Shown: positions 1-8,476, counted from the stretch's first letter. The stretch: DNA of 64,000 nt from an uncultured Prevotella sp. (GCA_900315635.1 OMZV01000005.1:1-64000), one strand, 5' to 3'. Program-made: numbers and translations. Notes: a model not told the origin generated them from the sequence alone.

Positions 1-144
1 ATACGTCGGGGCAGATGTTTGCCGCTGACTTCCTTCAGATTCCACCTCGCGATGGACACCCTTGTCTCTCTGGCTGGGCAGTTCCCACTACTAGGGTCTA
101 CTAGGGACTTGCACCCATTAGCCGATATACATGCTAGTCGAACC
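1..144 (-). mobile_element. Group II intron, 5' part of the ribozyme (class C-like), truncated by window edge
   Basis: On the minus strand this stretch reads like domain I of a bacterial group II intron. It contains GGGTGCAAGTCCCT, then GGGTGTCCATCGCGAGG, TGGAATCTGAAGGAAGTC and AGCGGCAAACATCTG, in the order I recall for the Oceanobacillus class IIC intron. The apparent 5' end (about 144, GGTTCG on the minus strand) follows directly on the T-run of the ompA terminator, which is the preferred insertion site of class C introns. The reverse transcriptase and domains V-VI would lie to the left of the window. The start deviates from the usual GTGYG, so the exact boundary is uncertain, and whether the element is intact cannot be seen. 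Confidence 0.75.
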
Positions 145-174
145 AAAAATCCCCGATGCCGAAGCACCGGGGAT
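145..174 (-). terminator. Rho-independent terminator of ompA
   Basis: On the minus strand the hairpin ATCCCCGG-TGCTTCGGCA-TCGGGGAT is followed by five T residues. It lies about 40 bases past the ompA stop codon. The group II intron begins directly after the T-run. Confidence 0.85.
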
Positions 175-216
175 AATTATTTAGAGAGTGAATACTCTTT
201 TACCTGTAAGGTTCGA

Positions 217-1344
217 TTACTTTACGTAAACGACAGCCAGACGGTTAGAAGTGTTGCCCTGAACACCCTTGCCTTCAGCCTTGTCAACTGTAACACCCTT
301 GCTCTTCAGGTACTCAGCTACGCTGTTAGCACGCTCCTGAGACAGGCGATCGTTGATAGCCTTAGAACCCTCTGGAGAAGCAGTACCAGTGATAGCAACG
401 TGCTTGCCACTAGCGATGTTGTCAAGAGCCTTCTTAGCCTCCTTGGTGAGAGCAGACTTGCCCTGAGCGAATGTTACGAATACGAGGTCAGAAACGTTAA
501 CCTCCTTAGCAGGAGTCTCCTTAACGACTTCCTTAACAACCTCCTTAGGCTTCTTAGCAAGCTCAGCCTTCAGGTTGTTGATCTGGTCGTTAAGACCATC
601 GATCTCGGCCTGGTCGCGGAAACGAACAAGTGAGAAGTTGTGACGACCGTCGTGGTTCTTGAACTTGTAGATAACACCAGCGTTCAGCTGCAGGAAACCA
701 TTGTGGATGTTGTAGTTTGGCTGATCAGCATCGTTAGTACCCTTGAAACCGAGAGCATAAGTCTGAGTATCGTGAGTGTTACCAGGCATGCCGTTGAATA
801 CCCATGTTACAGAAGGCTCAACGTAGATCTGCCACTCCTTGTTCTTGCCAAGGTTGAACTGGAAGTCAACACCTGCCTTTGAAGTCATGCGGTTTATAGC
901 ACGGCCTGCATCAGCATGCTTGAATACGTGACCCCAACCGAAGCCATAGAGAGCTGTTACCTCGAAGAAACGAGGATCACCCTTGTAACCACCGAAGAGG
1001 TTGCTGAGGTTGAATGTTCCTAACAGAGAAGTGTTAAGAGCGCGAACAGCGAGCTTTGTTGAAGCCCAAGGCTTGTTTGAGAAGTATGCGTTGCTCTCAG
1101 CAGCGATACCGAATACTGGAGTGATGTTCTTACCGATACGGATACCAGCGTTTGGATCGAGATCGCTAAGCCACTTGTGACCAGTCAACTTTGTAGCAAC
1201 ACCGCCATTTACACCGACATACCAGTTGTCAGTGAACTTGCTCTGGCGGAGACCATACTCCTGACCAGGAGCAGACTCAAAGACCTGAGCAGATGCAGAA
1301 ACTGTCATTGCGACAGCAGCTAACATTAAAACTAACTTTTTCAT
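217..1344 (-). CDS. OmpA family outer membrane protein
   Basis: A 375-residue outer membrane porin and peptidoglycan anchor. Residues 1-19 are a signal peptide (MKKLVLML..., cleavage after SASA). A beta-barrel-like region with alternating aromatic strands runs to about residue 240. It is followed by a charged, probably coiled linker (EIDGLNDQINNLKAELAKK) and a KEVVKE-rich hinge. The C-terminal OmpA/MotB-like domain (about 285-375) has the typical ITGTASPEGS and LSQERANSVAEYL segments for binding peptidoglycan. The start is supported by the signal peptide; a longer open frame upstream lacks one. The gene stands alone between its own promoter and terminator. Strong expression is expected from the family. 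Confidence 0.93.
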   Translation of the reverse strand: MKKLVLMLAAVAMTVSASAQVFESAPGQEYGLRQSKFTDNWYVGVNGGVATKLTGHKWLSDLDPNAGIRIGKNITPVFGIAAESNAYFSNKPWASTKLAVRALNTSLLGTFNLSNLFGGYKGDPRFFEVTALYGFGWGHVFKHADAGRAINRMTSKAGVDFQFNLGKNKEWQIYVEPSVTWVFNGMPGNTHDTQTYALGFKGTNDADQPNYNIHNGFLQLNAGVIYKFKNHDGRHNFSLVRFRDQAEIDGLNDQINNLKAELAKKPKEVVKEVVKETPAKEVNVSDLVFVTFAQGKSALTKEAKKALDNIASGKHVAITGTASPEGSKAINDRLSQERANSVAEYLKSKGVTVDKAEGKGVQGNTSNRLAVVYVK

Positions 1345-1420
1345 GTCTCTCTGAATTAATAATATAATTTAAATTATAAAAGTTTATTTTCTTCGAATGT
1401 CTTCTCTTCAAATTTCGGGT

Positions 1421-1453
1421 GCAAAGTAATAAAAAAAACTTGGAATAGCCAAA
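1421..1453 (-). promoter_or_regulatory. Bacteroidetes-type promoter of ompA
   Basis: On the minus strand a TTTGG box (around 1449-1453) lies about 20 bases before TTACTTTGC (1421-1429), a near match to TAnnTTTG. The predicted transcript starts near 1414 and has a leader of about 70 nt, AT-rich and without a clear riboswitch. The rest of the 1345-1592 gap is AT-rich and shows no gene. Confidence 0.6.
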
Positions 1454-1592
1454 TATTTTTGATAAAAAATGATTTTCCAACCGGCAAAAATCATAAAATA
1501 TACCATATTTATAGTATTTTAGACGATTTCCAACTCTTTAAAAAGCGTTTACGTTTTAACGATAAGTTTCAAACGTTGTTATCGCACACAAG

Positions 1593-1628
1593 AAAAACGG
1601 AGCCATCTGCATCACGCAGAAGGCTCCG
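1593..1628 (-). terminator. Terminator of the 2-oxoacid oxidoreductase operon
   Basis: On the minus strand CGGAGCC-(T)TCTGC-loop-GCAGA-GGCTCCG is followed by five T residues. It lies about 40 bases downstream of the last subunit gene and closes the operon. Confidence 0.85.
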
Positions 1629-1665
1629 AACATAATTAGAGAGTTATAAAAAATCAGGTTTCATG

Positions 1666-2211
1666 TTATTTCTGTTCCTGTATGATTTTCATGCCTTCAC
1701 TGACTGCCTGCATATTCAGAGGAATCATGTTGTGATGGCGTTCAGGAAGGCTCTTGAATAGCGCCTTGTTCAGTCCGTCGGTTGAAACGACCGGACAAAC
1801 CTTGAGCAATCCACCGAGAACAATCATATTGAACACCTTAGAGTTCTTCATCTCGGCAGCCTTGTCCATAGCGTCTATACGATAGACCTTTATATCCTTG
1901 CGCTTTGGCGGGTCCATTATTCCATATCCATCATAGATAAGCATGCCACCGGGCTTCACCTTCGGCTCAAACTTATCCAGAGACGGCTGGTTAAGCACGA
2001 TAGCGACATCATACTTACTTAGAATAGGAGACGAGATGCGCTCATCACTGATGATAACCGTCACGTTGGCAGTACCGCCACGCTGTTCAGGTCCGTAAGC
2101 CGGCATCCACGTTACTTCCTTATCTTCCATCAGTCCGGAATAAGCAAGAATCTTTCCCATGGAAAGAACGCCCTGACCTCCAAAGCCACTGATTATTATT
2201 TCTGTTTTCAT
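1666..2211 (-). CDS. 2-oxoacid:ferredoxin oxidoreductase, gamma subunit
   Basis: A 181-residue subunit of a multi-subunit 2-oxoacid:ferredoxin oxidoreductase, the enzyme that oxidatively decarboxylates 2-oxoacids to acyl-CoA and reduces ferredoxin. The N-terminus carries the family's GFGGQG motif (about residues 8-13), followed by the conserved PAYGPEQRGGTANV segment. The frame is open to 2265, but the start chosen is the ATG giving MKTEIIISGFGGQG, as in homologues; the upstream codons overlap the region before the beta subunit's stop. It is the last gene of delta-alpha-beta-gamma. Substrate preference (2-oxoisovalerate or 2-oxoglutarate) cannot be read from sequence alone. Confidence 0.9.
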   Translation of the reverse strand: MKTEIIISGFGGQGVLSMGKILAYSGLMEDKEVTWMPAYGPEQRGGTANVTVIISDERISSPILSKYDVAIVLNQPSLDKFEPKVKPGGMLIYDGYGIMDPPKRKDIKVYRIDAMDKAAEMKNSKVFNMIVLGGLLKVCPVVSTDGLNKALFKSLPERHHNMIPLNMQAVSEGMKIIQEQK

Positions 2212-2224
2212 TGTCGTTCCGTTT

Positions 2225-2995
2225 TTACTTAATGCCAGTAGTGTCCTTAAGGTCACCCTTGACATACTTCTTGAACATATTCTCTCGCATCCACTCGTTA
2301 GCCTTTACAGGTGAGAGCTTCCAGCCACTGTTACATGTCGAGACAATCTCGACAAGTGAAGAGCCCAGTCCCTGCATGCTGGCATCGAAAGCCTTGCGGA
2401 TAGCCTTCTTAGCCTTGCGGATAGAGGCTACCGTGTCGACGCTCTGGCGGGTAACATAACATGTTCCGTCGAGATGGCTCGCCAGCTCAGTGATATTCAG
2501 AGGATAACCATGAATCTTCGGATCACGGCCATAAGGACAAGTACTGGTCTTCTGACCAATAAGAGTAGTCGGAGCCATCTGTCCACCGGTCATACCATAT
2601 ATGGCATTGTTGATGAAGATGATAGGAATATTCTCGCCACGGTTCAATGCATGTATAGTCTCACAAGTACCGATACAAGCGAGGTCGCCGTCGCCCTGAT
2701 AAGTAAAGACGAGACGGTCAGGCCACAGACGCTTGATGGCAGTAGCTACAGCAGGTGCACGACCATGGGCAGCCTCCTGCCAGTCGATGTCGAGATAGCG
2801 GTAAGCGAAAACGGCGCAACCCACAGGGCAAACACCGACAGTCTTCTCGCTCATACCCATCTCCTCGATTACCTCAGCAACAAGTTTATGTACTACACCA
2901 TGAGAACAGCCCGGGCAATAATGCATCGGCGTGTCGTTCATCAGTGTAGGCTTCTTATATACCAGATTCTCCGGTGATATTATATCGTTTGCCAT
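2225..2995 (-). CDS. 2-oxoacid:ferredoxin oxidoreductase, beta subunit (TPP-binding)
   Basis: A 256-residue thiamine-pyrophosphate-binding subunit. It has the CPGCSHG motif (residues 27-33) and the TPP/Mg site GDGD (101-104) followed about 25 residues later by NN (129-130), as in pyruvate and 2-oxoglutarate:ferredoxin oxidoreductases. The frame is open upstream to 3124, but those codons overlap the end of the alpha gene and have no family similarity, so the ATG giving MANDIISPEN is used. The spacing to its neighbours is 13 bases on each side, which indicates one transcript. Confidence 0.92.
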   Translation of the reverse strand: MANDIISPENLVYKKPTLMNDTPMHYCPGCSHGVVHKLVAEVIEEMGMSEKTVGVCPVGCAVFAYRYLDIDWQEAAHGRAPAVATAIKRLWPDRLVFTYQGDGDLACIGTCETIHALNRGENIPIIFINNAIYGMTGGQMAPTTLIGQKTSTCPYGRDPKIHGYPLNITELASHLDGTCYVTRQSVDTVASIRKAKKAIRKAFDASMQGLGSSLVEIVSTCNSGWKLSPVKANEWMRENMFKKYVKGDLKDTTGIK

Positions 2996-3008
2996 AATCT
3001 TCTCGTTT

Positions 3009-4094
3009 TTACTTGATAAGTTTTTCCTTAAGGGCATTGACAATCTCCTCAGGCTCAGGAACGATACCTCCGAGGCGTCCGAAATGCTCGACAGGCAGTG
3101 CGCCGTTGACAGCAAGGCGTACATCCTGAATCATCTGACCTGCGTTAATCTCACTAACGAGTATACCCTTCTTGCCCTTTGCAACCTCAGCAATCTGCTT
3201 GCTTGGGAACGGCCACAGAGTAATCGGGCGGAAAAGTCCGGCCTTGATACCCTGCTCACGGGCCAGCTCAACAGCCTTTTCGCCAATACGAGCCGCACTG
3301 CCAAAGCTTACAATGATGTAATCGGCATCGTCGCACTTCTGAGTCTCATAGCGGACTTCCGTCTCCTGGCAGATGCGGTACTTCTCCTGCATGTGCAGGT
3401 TACGAGCCTCCATGACCTCCGGCTTAAGCTCAAGCGAAGTAAGGATGTTCGGCTCACGATCCAAAGTACGACCGATAGTAGCCCACGGACATTCCTTCTT
3501 TATCTGTTCCTCGGTACGGCGCGGCTTGATAGGAGGAAGAACAACCTTCTCCATCATCTGACCGATAACACCATCCGACAGGATCATAGCCGGGTTACGG
3601 TACTTGAAAGCGAGCTCAAAGGCGAGGTCGACAAAGTCAGCCATCTCCTGAACGGAGTTAGGAGCAAGCACAATAACATTGTAATCGCCGTTACCACCGC
3701 CTCTTGTAGCCTGGAAATAGTCACTCTGCGAGGGCTGGATAGTTCCCAGTCCAGGACCGCCACGCTGAACATTGACAATGACGCCAGGAATCTCAGAACC
3801 AGCCATATAGCTGATACCCTCCTGCATCAGGGCAACACCGGGTGACGAAGAAGTCGTTAACACACGCTTGCCGGCACCGGCACCACCATAAACCATGTTG
3901 ATAGCGGCAACCTCCGACTCAGCCTGAAGAACCACCATACCGGTAGTCTCCCACGGCTTCAGCAGCGCCAAGGTCTCAATAATCTCACTCTGCGGAGTAA
4001 TAGGATAACCGAAGAAGGCATCTGCTCCACAACGTATGGCAGCATGGGCGATAGCCTCGTTGCCTTTCATTAATGTAACTTCCTTTTCTGCCAT
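3009..4094 (-). CDS. vorB: 2-oxoacid:ferredoxin oxidoreductase, alpha subunit (VorB-like)
   Basis: A 361-residue alpha subunit. The N-terminal pyrimidine-binding domain contains GYPITPQSEI (about residues 29-38) and the loop TTSSSPGVALMQEGISYM, and a C-terminal domain II follows. The pattern matches proteins annotated in Bacteroidales as 3-methyl-2-oxobutanoate dehydrogenase subunit VorB. With the 4Fe-4S delta subunit 2 bases upstream and beta and gamma downstream it forms a complete cytoplasmic enzyme linking branched-chain 2-oxoacids (or 2-oxoglutarate) to ferredoxin reduction. The subunit identity is certain; the exact substrate is an inference from family naming. Confidence 0.9.
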   Translation of the reverse strand: MAEKEVTLMKGNEAIAHAAIRCGADAFFGYPITPQSEIIETLALLKPWETTGMVVLQAESEVAAINMVYGGAGAGKRVLTTSSSPGVALMQEGISYMAGSEIPGVIVNVQRGGPGLGTIQPSQSDYFQATRGGGNGDYNVIVLAPNSVQEMADFVDLAFELAFKYRNPAMILSDGVIGQMMEKVVLPPIKPRRTEEQIKKECPWATIGRTLDREPNILTSLELKPEVMEARNLHMQEKYRICQETEVRYETQKCDDADYIIVSFGSAARIGEKAVELAREQGIKAGLFRPITLWPFPSKQIAEVAKGKKGILVSEINAGQMIQDVRLAVNGALPVEHFGRLGGIVPEPEEIVNALKEKLIK

Positions 4095-4096
4095 CT

Positions 4097-4330
4097 TTAT
4101 TCCTCCACTTTTTTACGGTAAACAGTAATACACCCGTCAGGGCAGACAATGGCGCACGATGCACACCCAATGCATTTGTCAGCGTTAGCCGGCTCGACGT
4201 ATGGGTATCCATGAACGTTAACTTTCTTCTGCGCAAGGGCGATGACATCCTGCGGACACGCCACGACGCACAGCTGGCATCCCTTACAGCGATCCGTATT
4301 TACCACGATTGCACCTTTAATTTTGCTCAT
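4097..4330 (-). CDS. 2-oxoacid:ferredoxin oxidoreductase, delta subunit (2x[4Fe-4S] ferredoxin)
   Basis: A 77-residue ferredoxin-like subunit with two CxxCxxCxxxCP cluster motifs (CKGCQLCVVACP and CIGCASCAIVCP). It passes electrons from the TPP site to free ferredoxin. An in-frame ATG at 4360 would add ten residues (MIGEAFIQEL), but these codons run out of a CCCGCAAGGGG repeat remnant and homologues begin at MSKIKGAIVVN, so 4330 is preferred. It is the first gene of the oxidoreductase set, 2 bases before the alpha subunit. Confidence 0.9.
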   Translation of the reverse strand: MSKIKGAIVVNTDRCKGCQLCVVACPQDVIALAQKKVNVHGYPYVEPANADKCIGCASCAIVCPDGCITVYRKKVEE

Positions 4331-4410
4331 AAGCTCTTGTATAAAAGCCTCTCCAATCATCCCGCAAGGGGAGAATGTTGATATGCTTGTTTTAAACTCT
4401 TATCTTGTTC

Positions 4411-4590
4411 TTAAGGATTGTAAGCATCCTTATTGTAGAAGTTGAGGATGTCCTCAAGCATCTTCTTAGCCTCGACAGCGGGCGATTCCGGGTCGAGTTC
4501 TATGGCTTCCATATAGCAGTCGATGGCGTGCTGCCAGTCGCTCTGCCTCCGGTATTCGTTGCCTTTCTTATACCACTCCTCTGCCGACAT
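4411..4590 (-). CDS. Small TPR-repeat protein (59 residues)
   Basis: A short gene starting MSAEEWYKKGNEYRRQSDWQ and continuing HAIDCYMEAIELDPES before ending ILNFYNKDAYNP. The pattern of W/Y/A/A/P residues matches one tetratricopeptide repeat (GNEYRR..W..AI..Y..AIELDP) plus a capping helix, so it is probably a cytoplasmic protein-protein interaction module. It lies 10 bases downstream of the folD stop and 80 bases upstream of the ferredoxin subunit, all on the minus strand, so it may be cotranscribed with the oxidoreductase. I recall similar short TPR genes next to this operon in Bacteroides. A partner is not evident. Confidence 0.8.
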   Translation of the reverse strand: MSAEEWYKKGNEYRRQSDWQHAIDCYMEAIELDPESPAVEAKKMLEDILNFYNKDAYNP

Positions 4591-4600
4591 AATCTGAATC

Positions 4601-5479
4601 TTACTTATAGTACTCCTTCTTAGCCGCAGCCAAAGTATTCTTCATCAGCGAACAGATGGTCATTGGGCCTACGCCGCCCGGCACAGGAGTAATGTAACTG
4701 CACTTCGGAGCGACCTCGTCGAACTTGACATCGCCATTGAGATGGAATCCCTTCTTCTTTGTCGGATCCGGCACACGGGTAGTACCGACATCAATGACGA
4801 CAGCGCCTTCCTTGACCATATCAGCTGTAACGAAATTTGGCTTACCAATGGCAGCGACAATAATGTCGGCATCCTGGCACTCCTTCTTGATGTCCTTAGT
4901 GTGCGAATGGCATACTGTAACCGTTGCGTCACCGTAGTTTTTCAGCATCATCAGCTGAGCCATAGGCTTGCCGACAATGTTACTACGACCGAGGACGACA
5001 CACTTCTTTCCACTCGTCTGAATGTTGTAATGTTTCAACAGTGTCATTATGCCGAGCGGAGTAGCCGAAATGAACGAAGGCAGACCGATGGACATGCGTC
5101 CTACATTTATAGGATGGAAGCCGTCGACATCCTTACGGTAGTCGATAGCCATAATGATTTTCTGCTCATCGATATGCTTCGGCAGAGGCAGCTGGACGAT
5201 GAATCCATCGACATCGTCATCCTTGTTCAGCTTGTCGACACAAGCAAGGAGTTCTTCCTCGGTTACATCATCCTCATAGCGGATGAGCGTCGACTTGAAG
5301 CCACACTGCTCGCAAGCGATAACCTTGTTCTTTACGTAAGTCTCACTGCCGCCGTCGTGACCGACGAGGACAGCTGCCAAATGCGGTTGCTTGCCGCCCT
5401 TGGCTACAATATCCTTTACTTCATCGGCAATCTGCTGCTTGATGGCAGCTGCCGTAGCTTTTCCGTCAATTAGAGTCAT
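4601..5479 (-). CDS. folD: Bifunctional methylenetetrahydrofolate dehydrogenase/cyclohydrolase
   Basis: A 292-residue FolD, which interconverts 5,10-methylene-, methenyl- and 10-formyl-tetrahydrofolate with NADP in the cytoplasm. Visible signatures are GSETYVKNK with the catalytic Tyr48/Lys52 pair, the nucleotide-binding segment [17 protein letters not shown], and the C-terminal [10 protein letters not shown] motif. Length is normal for the family. It follows ffh on the same strand with about 80 bases between them, which hold a copy of an AT-rich TTCAAAATTATGATTACC-type repeat. It supplies one-carbon units for purines and thymidylate. Confidence 0.96.
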   Translation of the reverse strand: MTLIDGKATAAAIKQQIADEVKDIVAKGGKQPHLAAVLVGHDGGSETYVKNKVIACEQCGFKSTLIRYEDDVTEEELLACVDKLNKDDDVDGFIVQLPLPKHIDEQKIIMAIDYRKDVDGFHPINVGRMSIGLPSFISATPLGIMTLLKHYNIQTSGKKCVVLGRSNIVGKPMAQLMMLKNYGDATVTVCHSHTKDIKKECQDADIIVAAIGKPNFVTADMVKEGAVVIDVGTTRVPDPTKKKGFHLNGDVKFDEVAPKCSYITPVPGGVGPMTICSLMKNTLAAAKKEYYK

Positions 5480-5558
5480 TATCTAATCAAAATGCAAAAT
5501 TCAAAATTATGATTACCGAAAGGACTTAACTCTTCAGTCTTCGTTCTTCACTCATCAC

Positions 5559-6917
5559 TTACTTTGGCATCTGTGGCATACCCTTCATCTGAGGCATATT
5601 CTTCATGCGCGACATCATGTTGCGCATACCCGAGCCGGTGACCATCTTCATCATCTTACGGGTCTGGTCGAACTGCTTAATCAGTCGGTTAACCTCCTGA
5701 TAGCTAGTGCCTGAGCCCTTGGCAATGCGCTGACGGCGGCTTGTGTTCAACACCTCAGGATTGGTACGCTCCTTAGGAGTCATACTCTGGATGATAGCCT
5801 CAATGCCCTTGAAAGCGTTGTCGTCAATATCGACATCACGGATAGCCTTGCCCACTCCGGGAATCATACTGGCGAGATCCTTGAGGTTACCCATCTTCTT
5901 GATTTGCTGAATCTGATTGTAGAAGTCGTTGAAGTCGAACTTGTTCTTCTGAATCTTCTTCTGCAACTTGCGGGCTTCCTCCTCATCGAACTGCTCCTGG
6001 GCACGCTCAACGAGAGAGACGACATCACCCATACCGAGTATACGGTCGGCCATACGGACAGGATGGAACACGTCAATGGCTTCCATCTTCTCGCCCGTTC
6101 CGATGAACTTGATAGGCTTCTTGACGACAGTGCGGATAGAAAGCGCAGCACCACCACGGGTATCACCGTCGAGCTTGGTAAGTACAACGCCGTCGAAATC
6201 GAGGCGGTCATTGAACTCCTTGGCTGTATTTACAGCGTCCTGACCGGTCATTGAATCGACAACGAACAATGTCTCGTCAGGATGAACATGATTCTTCAGC
6301 GACTCTATCTCGTACATCATCTGCTCGTCGACAGCAAGACGACCGGCGGTATCGATGATTACTACATCATAGCCCTTTGCTTTAGCCTCATGAATGGCAT
6401 GGTCGGCTATTTCATTAACGTTCTTGTTGTCGGGCTCACTATAAACCGGAACTCCAATCTGCTCGCCTACGACCTTCAACTGGTCGATAGCTGCCGGGCG
6501 ATAGACATCGCACGCAACGAGCAATGGCTTCTTGTTCTGCTTATTCTTGAGCATGTTGGCGAGCTTGCCGGAGAACGTTGTCTTACCGGAACCCTGCAGA
6601 CCGCTCATCAGAATAATGGCAGGATGCTGCTCCAGTTTCAGTCCTACAGCCTCACCGCCCATAAGCTCAGCGAGTTCGTCATGAACAAGCTTCACCATAA
6701 GCTGTCCCGGCTTCACCGCCGTGAGGACGTTCATTCCGAGAGCCTTTTTCTTGACATCATCCGTAAATGTCTTGGCAACTTTATAGTTGACATCGGCGTC
6801 GAGCAGAGCACGGCGCACGTCCTTCATTGTCTCGGCAACATTTATTTCTGTGATCTTGCCTTCACCCTTCAATATCTTGAAAGAGCGTTCCAGGCGGTCG
6901 CTTAAATTTTCAAACAT
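5559..6917 (-). CDS. ffh: Signal recognition particle protein Ffh
   Basis: A 452-residue SRP54 GTPase that binds signal sequences of nascent membrane proteins together with 4.5S RNA. The N domain comes first, then the G domain with P-loop GLQGSGKTT (106-114), DTAGRLAVDE, and TKLDGDTRGGA. The M domain contains the RNA-binding TSRRQRIAKGSG segment and ends in a methionine-rich tail (GMRNMMSRMKNMPQMK...). The length is normal. It is the first gene of the minus-strand run that continues with folD and the oxidoreductase. Confidence 0.97.
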   Translation of the reverse strand: MFENLSDRLERSFKILKGEGKITEINVAETMKDVRRALLDADVNYKVAKTFTDDVKKKALGMNVLTAVKPGQLMVKLVHDELAELMGGEAVGLKLEQHPAIILMSGLQGSGKTTFSGKLANMLKNKQNKKPLLVACDVYRPAAIDQLKVVGEQIGVPVYSEPDNKNVNEIADHAIHEAKAKGYDVVIIDTAGRLAVDEQMMYEIESLKNHVHPDETLFVVDSMTGQDAVNTAKEFNDRLDFDGVVLTKLDGDTRGGAALSIRTVVKKPIKFIGTGEKMEAIDVFHPVRMADRILGMGDVVSLVERAQEQFDEEEARKLQKKIQKNKFDFNDFYNQIQQIKKMGNLKDLASMIPGVGKAIRDVDIDDNAFKGIEAIIQSMTPKERTNPEVLNTSRRQRIAKGSGTSYQEVNRLIKQFDQTRKMMKMVTGSGMRNMMSRMKNMPQMKGMPQMPK

Positions 6918-6979
6918 ATCTAGCTAAAGTACTTTAAACCTGATTTAATCTTACACTATATAATGTATCTTATTCTAAT

Positions 6980-6988
6980 GCAAAGATA
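6980..6988 (-). promoter_or_regulatory. -7 element of the ffh promoter
   Basis: TATCTTTGC on the minus strand, about 65 bases before the ffh start codon, matches TAnnTTTG. A matching -33 box is not clear. Confidence 0.5.
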
Positions 6989-7169
6989 ACATAAAAAGTA
7001 CGAAAATCATTCGCTTTCCTTTTCTATTTAAAATATTTTAAAACACAAGCAACGAAATTGTGCGCAATAACAGATTTATTGTGCAAAAAAATCAGAAAAT
7101 TTTTTGATACCTCATTTTTTATCTATAATTTCGCACACGCTTAAAGAAGTAGGTATAACGAACAACAAT

Positions 7170-8273
7170 ATGGAATATTATATCAGCGTAAACAACGACA
7201 AGCGTGGTCCTTACAGCATTTCTGAGCTAAAGGCACGCGGCATCAGCTCGGAGACTCTTGTCATGGCTGACGGTACCGAACAATGGATACCGGCATGGCA
7301 GATAGAAGAGCTCCGGCCGATAATTAAGAATCAAGTTCCGGATTACCAAGATCCACAATCAACAGCTCAGAATACTGACAACCAAGACAAGACGGCTGAC
7401 GCAGAGGCAACTCCTGTTGGTGAGAATAATGATTCAGCCGACGAACTGACCGGGCAACCAATCAATGACGGGCAAGCACAGACGACGAATGGAAAAGGCG
7501 GACAGACGAACAACGAGCAAAAGATAGACGACTTCATAGAAGGAGAGCCTGTCAACAATACTAATAATTTTGACAACATTCCTTATCAGCAAGGCTATGT
7601 TGCAGGCGGTCCGACGGTCGCAAGCAACCAAGGATTCTCCCCTTCCGGGAATCGTGGCGAGGAGCACAAACACCACGGTGGTTGTCTTCGCAACTTCCTC
7701 ATTGGTCTCATAATCCTTGCCGCATTGACAGGTATAGCCATAGTGACATGCCCTGACACCAACGCCCACAAAGCGGCTCTGGCGAATGTTGTAGCCACAG
7801 CTGTCAGCGAGGAAGTCAACGGCACTGACTCGGCTTACGACGACAATGATGTGGTCGGCAAGATGTTCCGGCAGATAAGCGACTCATGGACACAGAAAGT
7901 CATCGAGACGGCAGTCGATAATCTCATCCACGTCGACAACCATATCGTTTTCTCTACGGGCAAGGTACGGCTTGCAGGCAAGGAACATACGGTTTCAGTC
8001 GGTGTTTTCGGTCACGTGTTTACAGTCGACAAAGACGACCTTAAAGCTGCAGCCGAGCAATATTACAGTAAGGCTGAACGCGACACTAAAGCTGACTTAC
8101 AGAAAAAGGCTGAGAAAATTATTAACGAAAATGTCATCGACCCTGCAGCCCAGGCTATAAAGCAGATGATTAACGGGGCTATGAACGACCTGATGCAGGA
8201 CATGGGTATGTCGGATGGGAGTTCGTCGGACGAACAGCAGCAAGAGGAAGAAAACGACAGTACGGGCAACTAA
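7170..8273 (+). CDS. GYF_2 (DUF4339) domain membrane protein of unknown function
   Basis: A 367-residue protein. Residues 1-55 form a GYF_2 domain (MEYYISVNNDKRGPYSISEL..., then GTEQWIPAWQIEEL), a fold that usually binds proline-rich peptides. A long polar, Gln/Asn/Gly-rich linker follows, then a single membrane helix (FLIGLIILAALTGIAIV, about residues 175-192) and a domain of about 180 residues predicted to be on the far side. It ends in an acidic, Gln/Glu-rich tail. The open frame begins upstream at 7104, but those codons read through the promoter area; the ATG at 7170 starts exactly at the domain. Function unknown. Confidence 0.82.
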   Translation: MEYYISVNNDKRGPYSISELKARGISSETLVMADGTEQWIPAWQIEELRPIIKNQVPDYQDPQSTAQNTDNQDKTADAEATPVGENNDSADELTGQPINDGQAQTTNGKGGQTNNEQKIDDFIEGEPVNNTNNFDNIPYQQGYVAGGPTVASNQGFSPSGNRGEEHKHHGGCLRNFLIGLIILAALTGIAIVTCPDTNAHKAALANVVATAVSEEVNGTDSAYDDNDVVGKMFRQISDSWTQKVIETAVDNLIHVDNHIVFSTGKVRLAGKEHTVSVGVFGHVFTVDKDDLKAAAEQYYSKAERDTKADLQKKAEKIINENVIDPAAQAIKQMINGAMNDLMQDMGMSDGSSSDEQQQEEENDSTGN

Positions 8274-8345
8274 CTAAAGTCAAAAATATTCATAGCTGAA
8301 ACGCCGTTAAGAGCGGTCTTGTAAACAGCTGACCGTCAACGGGTT

Positions 8346-8433
8346 TCTAAAAGGGCATCTTTTAGCTTCTAAAAGGTGCCCTTTTACAATGTAACAGATA
8401 CCCAATCAGGAGCTAAAAGATACCCAATTAGAA
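8346..8433. repeat. Cluster of four 22-bp near-palindromic repeat units
   Basis: Four contiguous 22-bp units, each of the form TNTAAAAGGGCATCTTTTAnn or its complement (TAAAAGATACCCAATTA). The same units occur inside xseA at 25512, downstream of htrA at 32791 and upstream of xpt at 45166 and 45254. Here they lie between the convergent GYF_2 gene and the secreted-protein gene. The rest of the 8274-8345 gap holds nothing I recognise. Confidence 0.8.
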
Positions 8434-8436
8434 AAC

Positions 8437-8476
8437 AAAAAGCGGTCTCTTGCAATGCAGCAAGAGACCGCTTTTT
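8437..8476 (-). terminator. Strong terminator, bidirectional in form
   Basis: A perfect 17-bp stem (AAAAAGCGGTCTCTTGC with its complement) and a 6-base loop, with T-runs on both strands. It ends the secreted multidomain gene on the minus strand and could also stop transcription from the GYF_2 gene on the plus strand. Confidence 0.88.

Noticed and set aside
19-633. 204-codon plus-strand frame at the left edge
   Set aside because: It reads the complement of the group II intron RNA and then of ompA; no protein family is recognisable and the opposite strand explains the sequence.
1345-1592. Shared GCACACAAGAA motif with the gap near 40830 as a regulatory site
   Set aside because: Only about 12 bases match in AT-rich DNA without palindromy or fixed distance to a promoter; not enough support.
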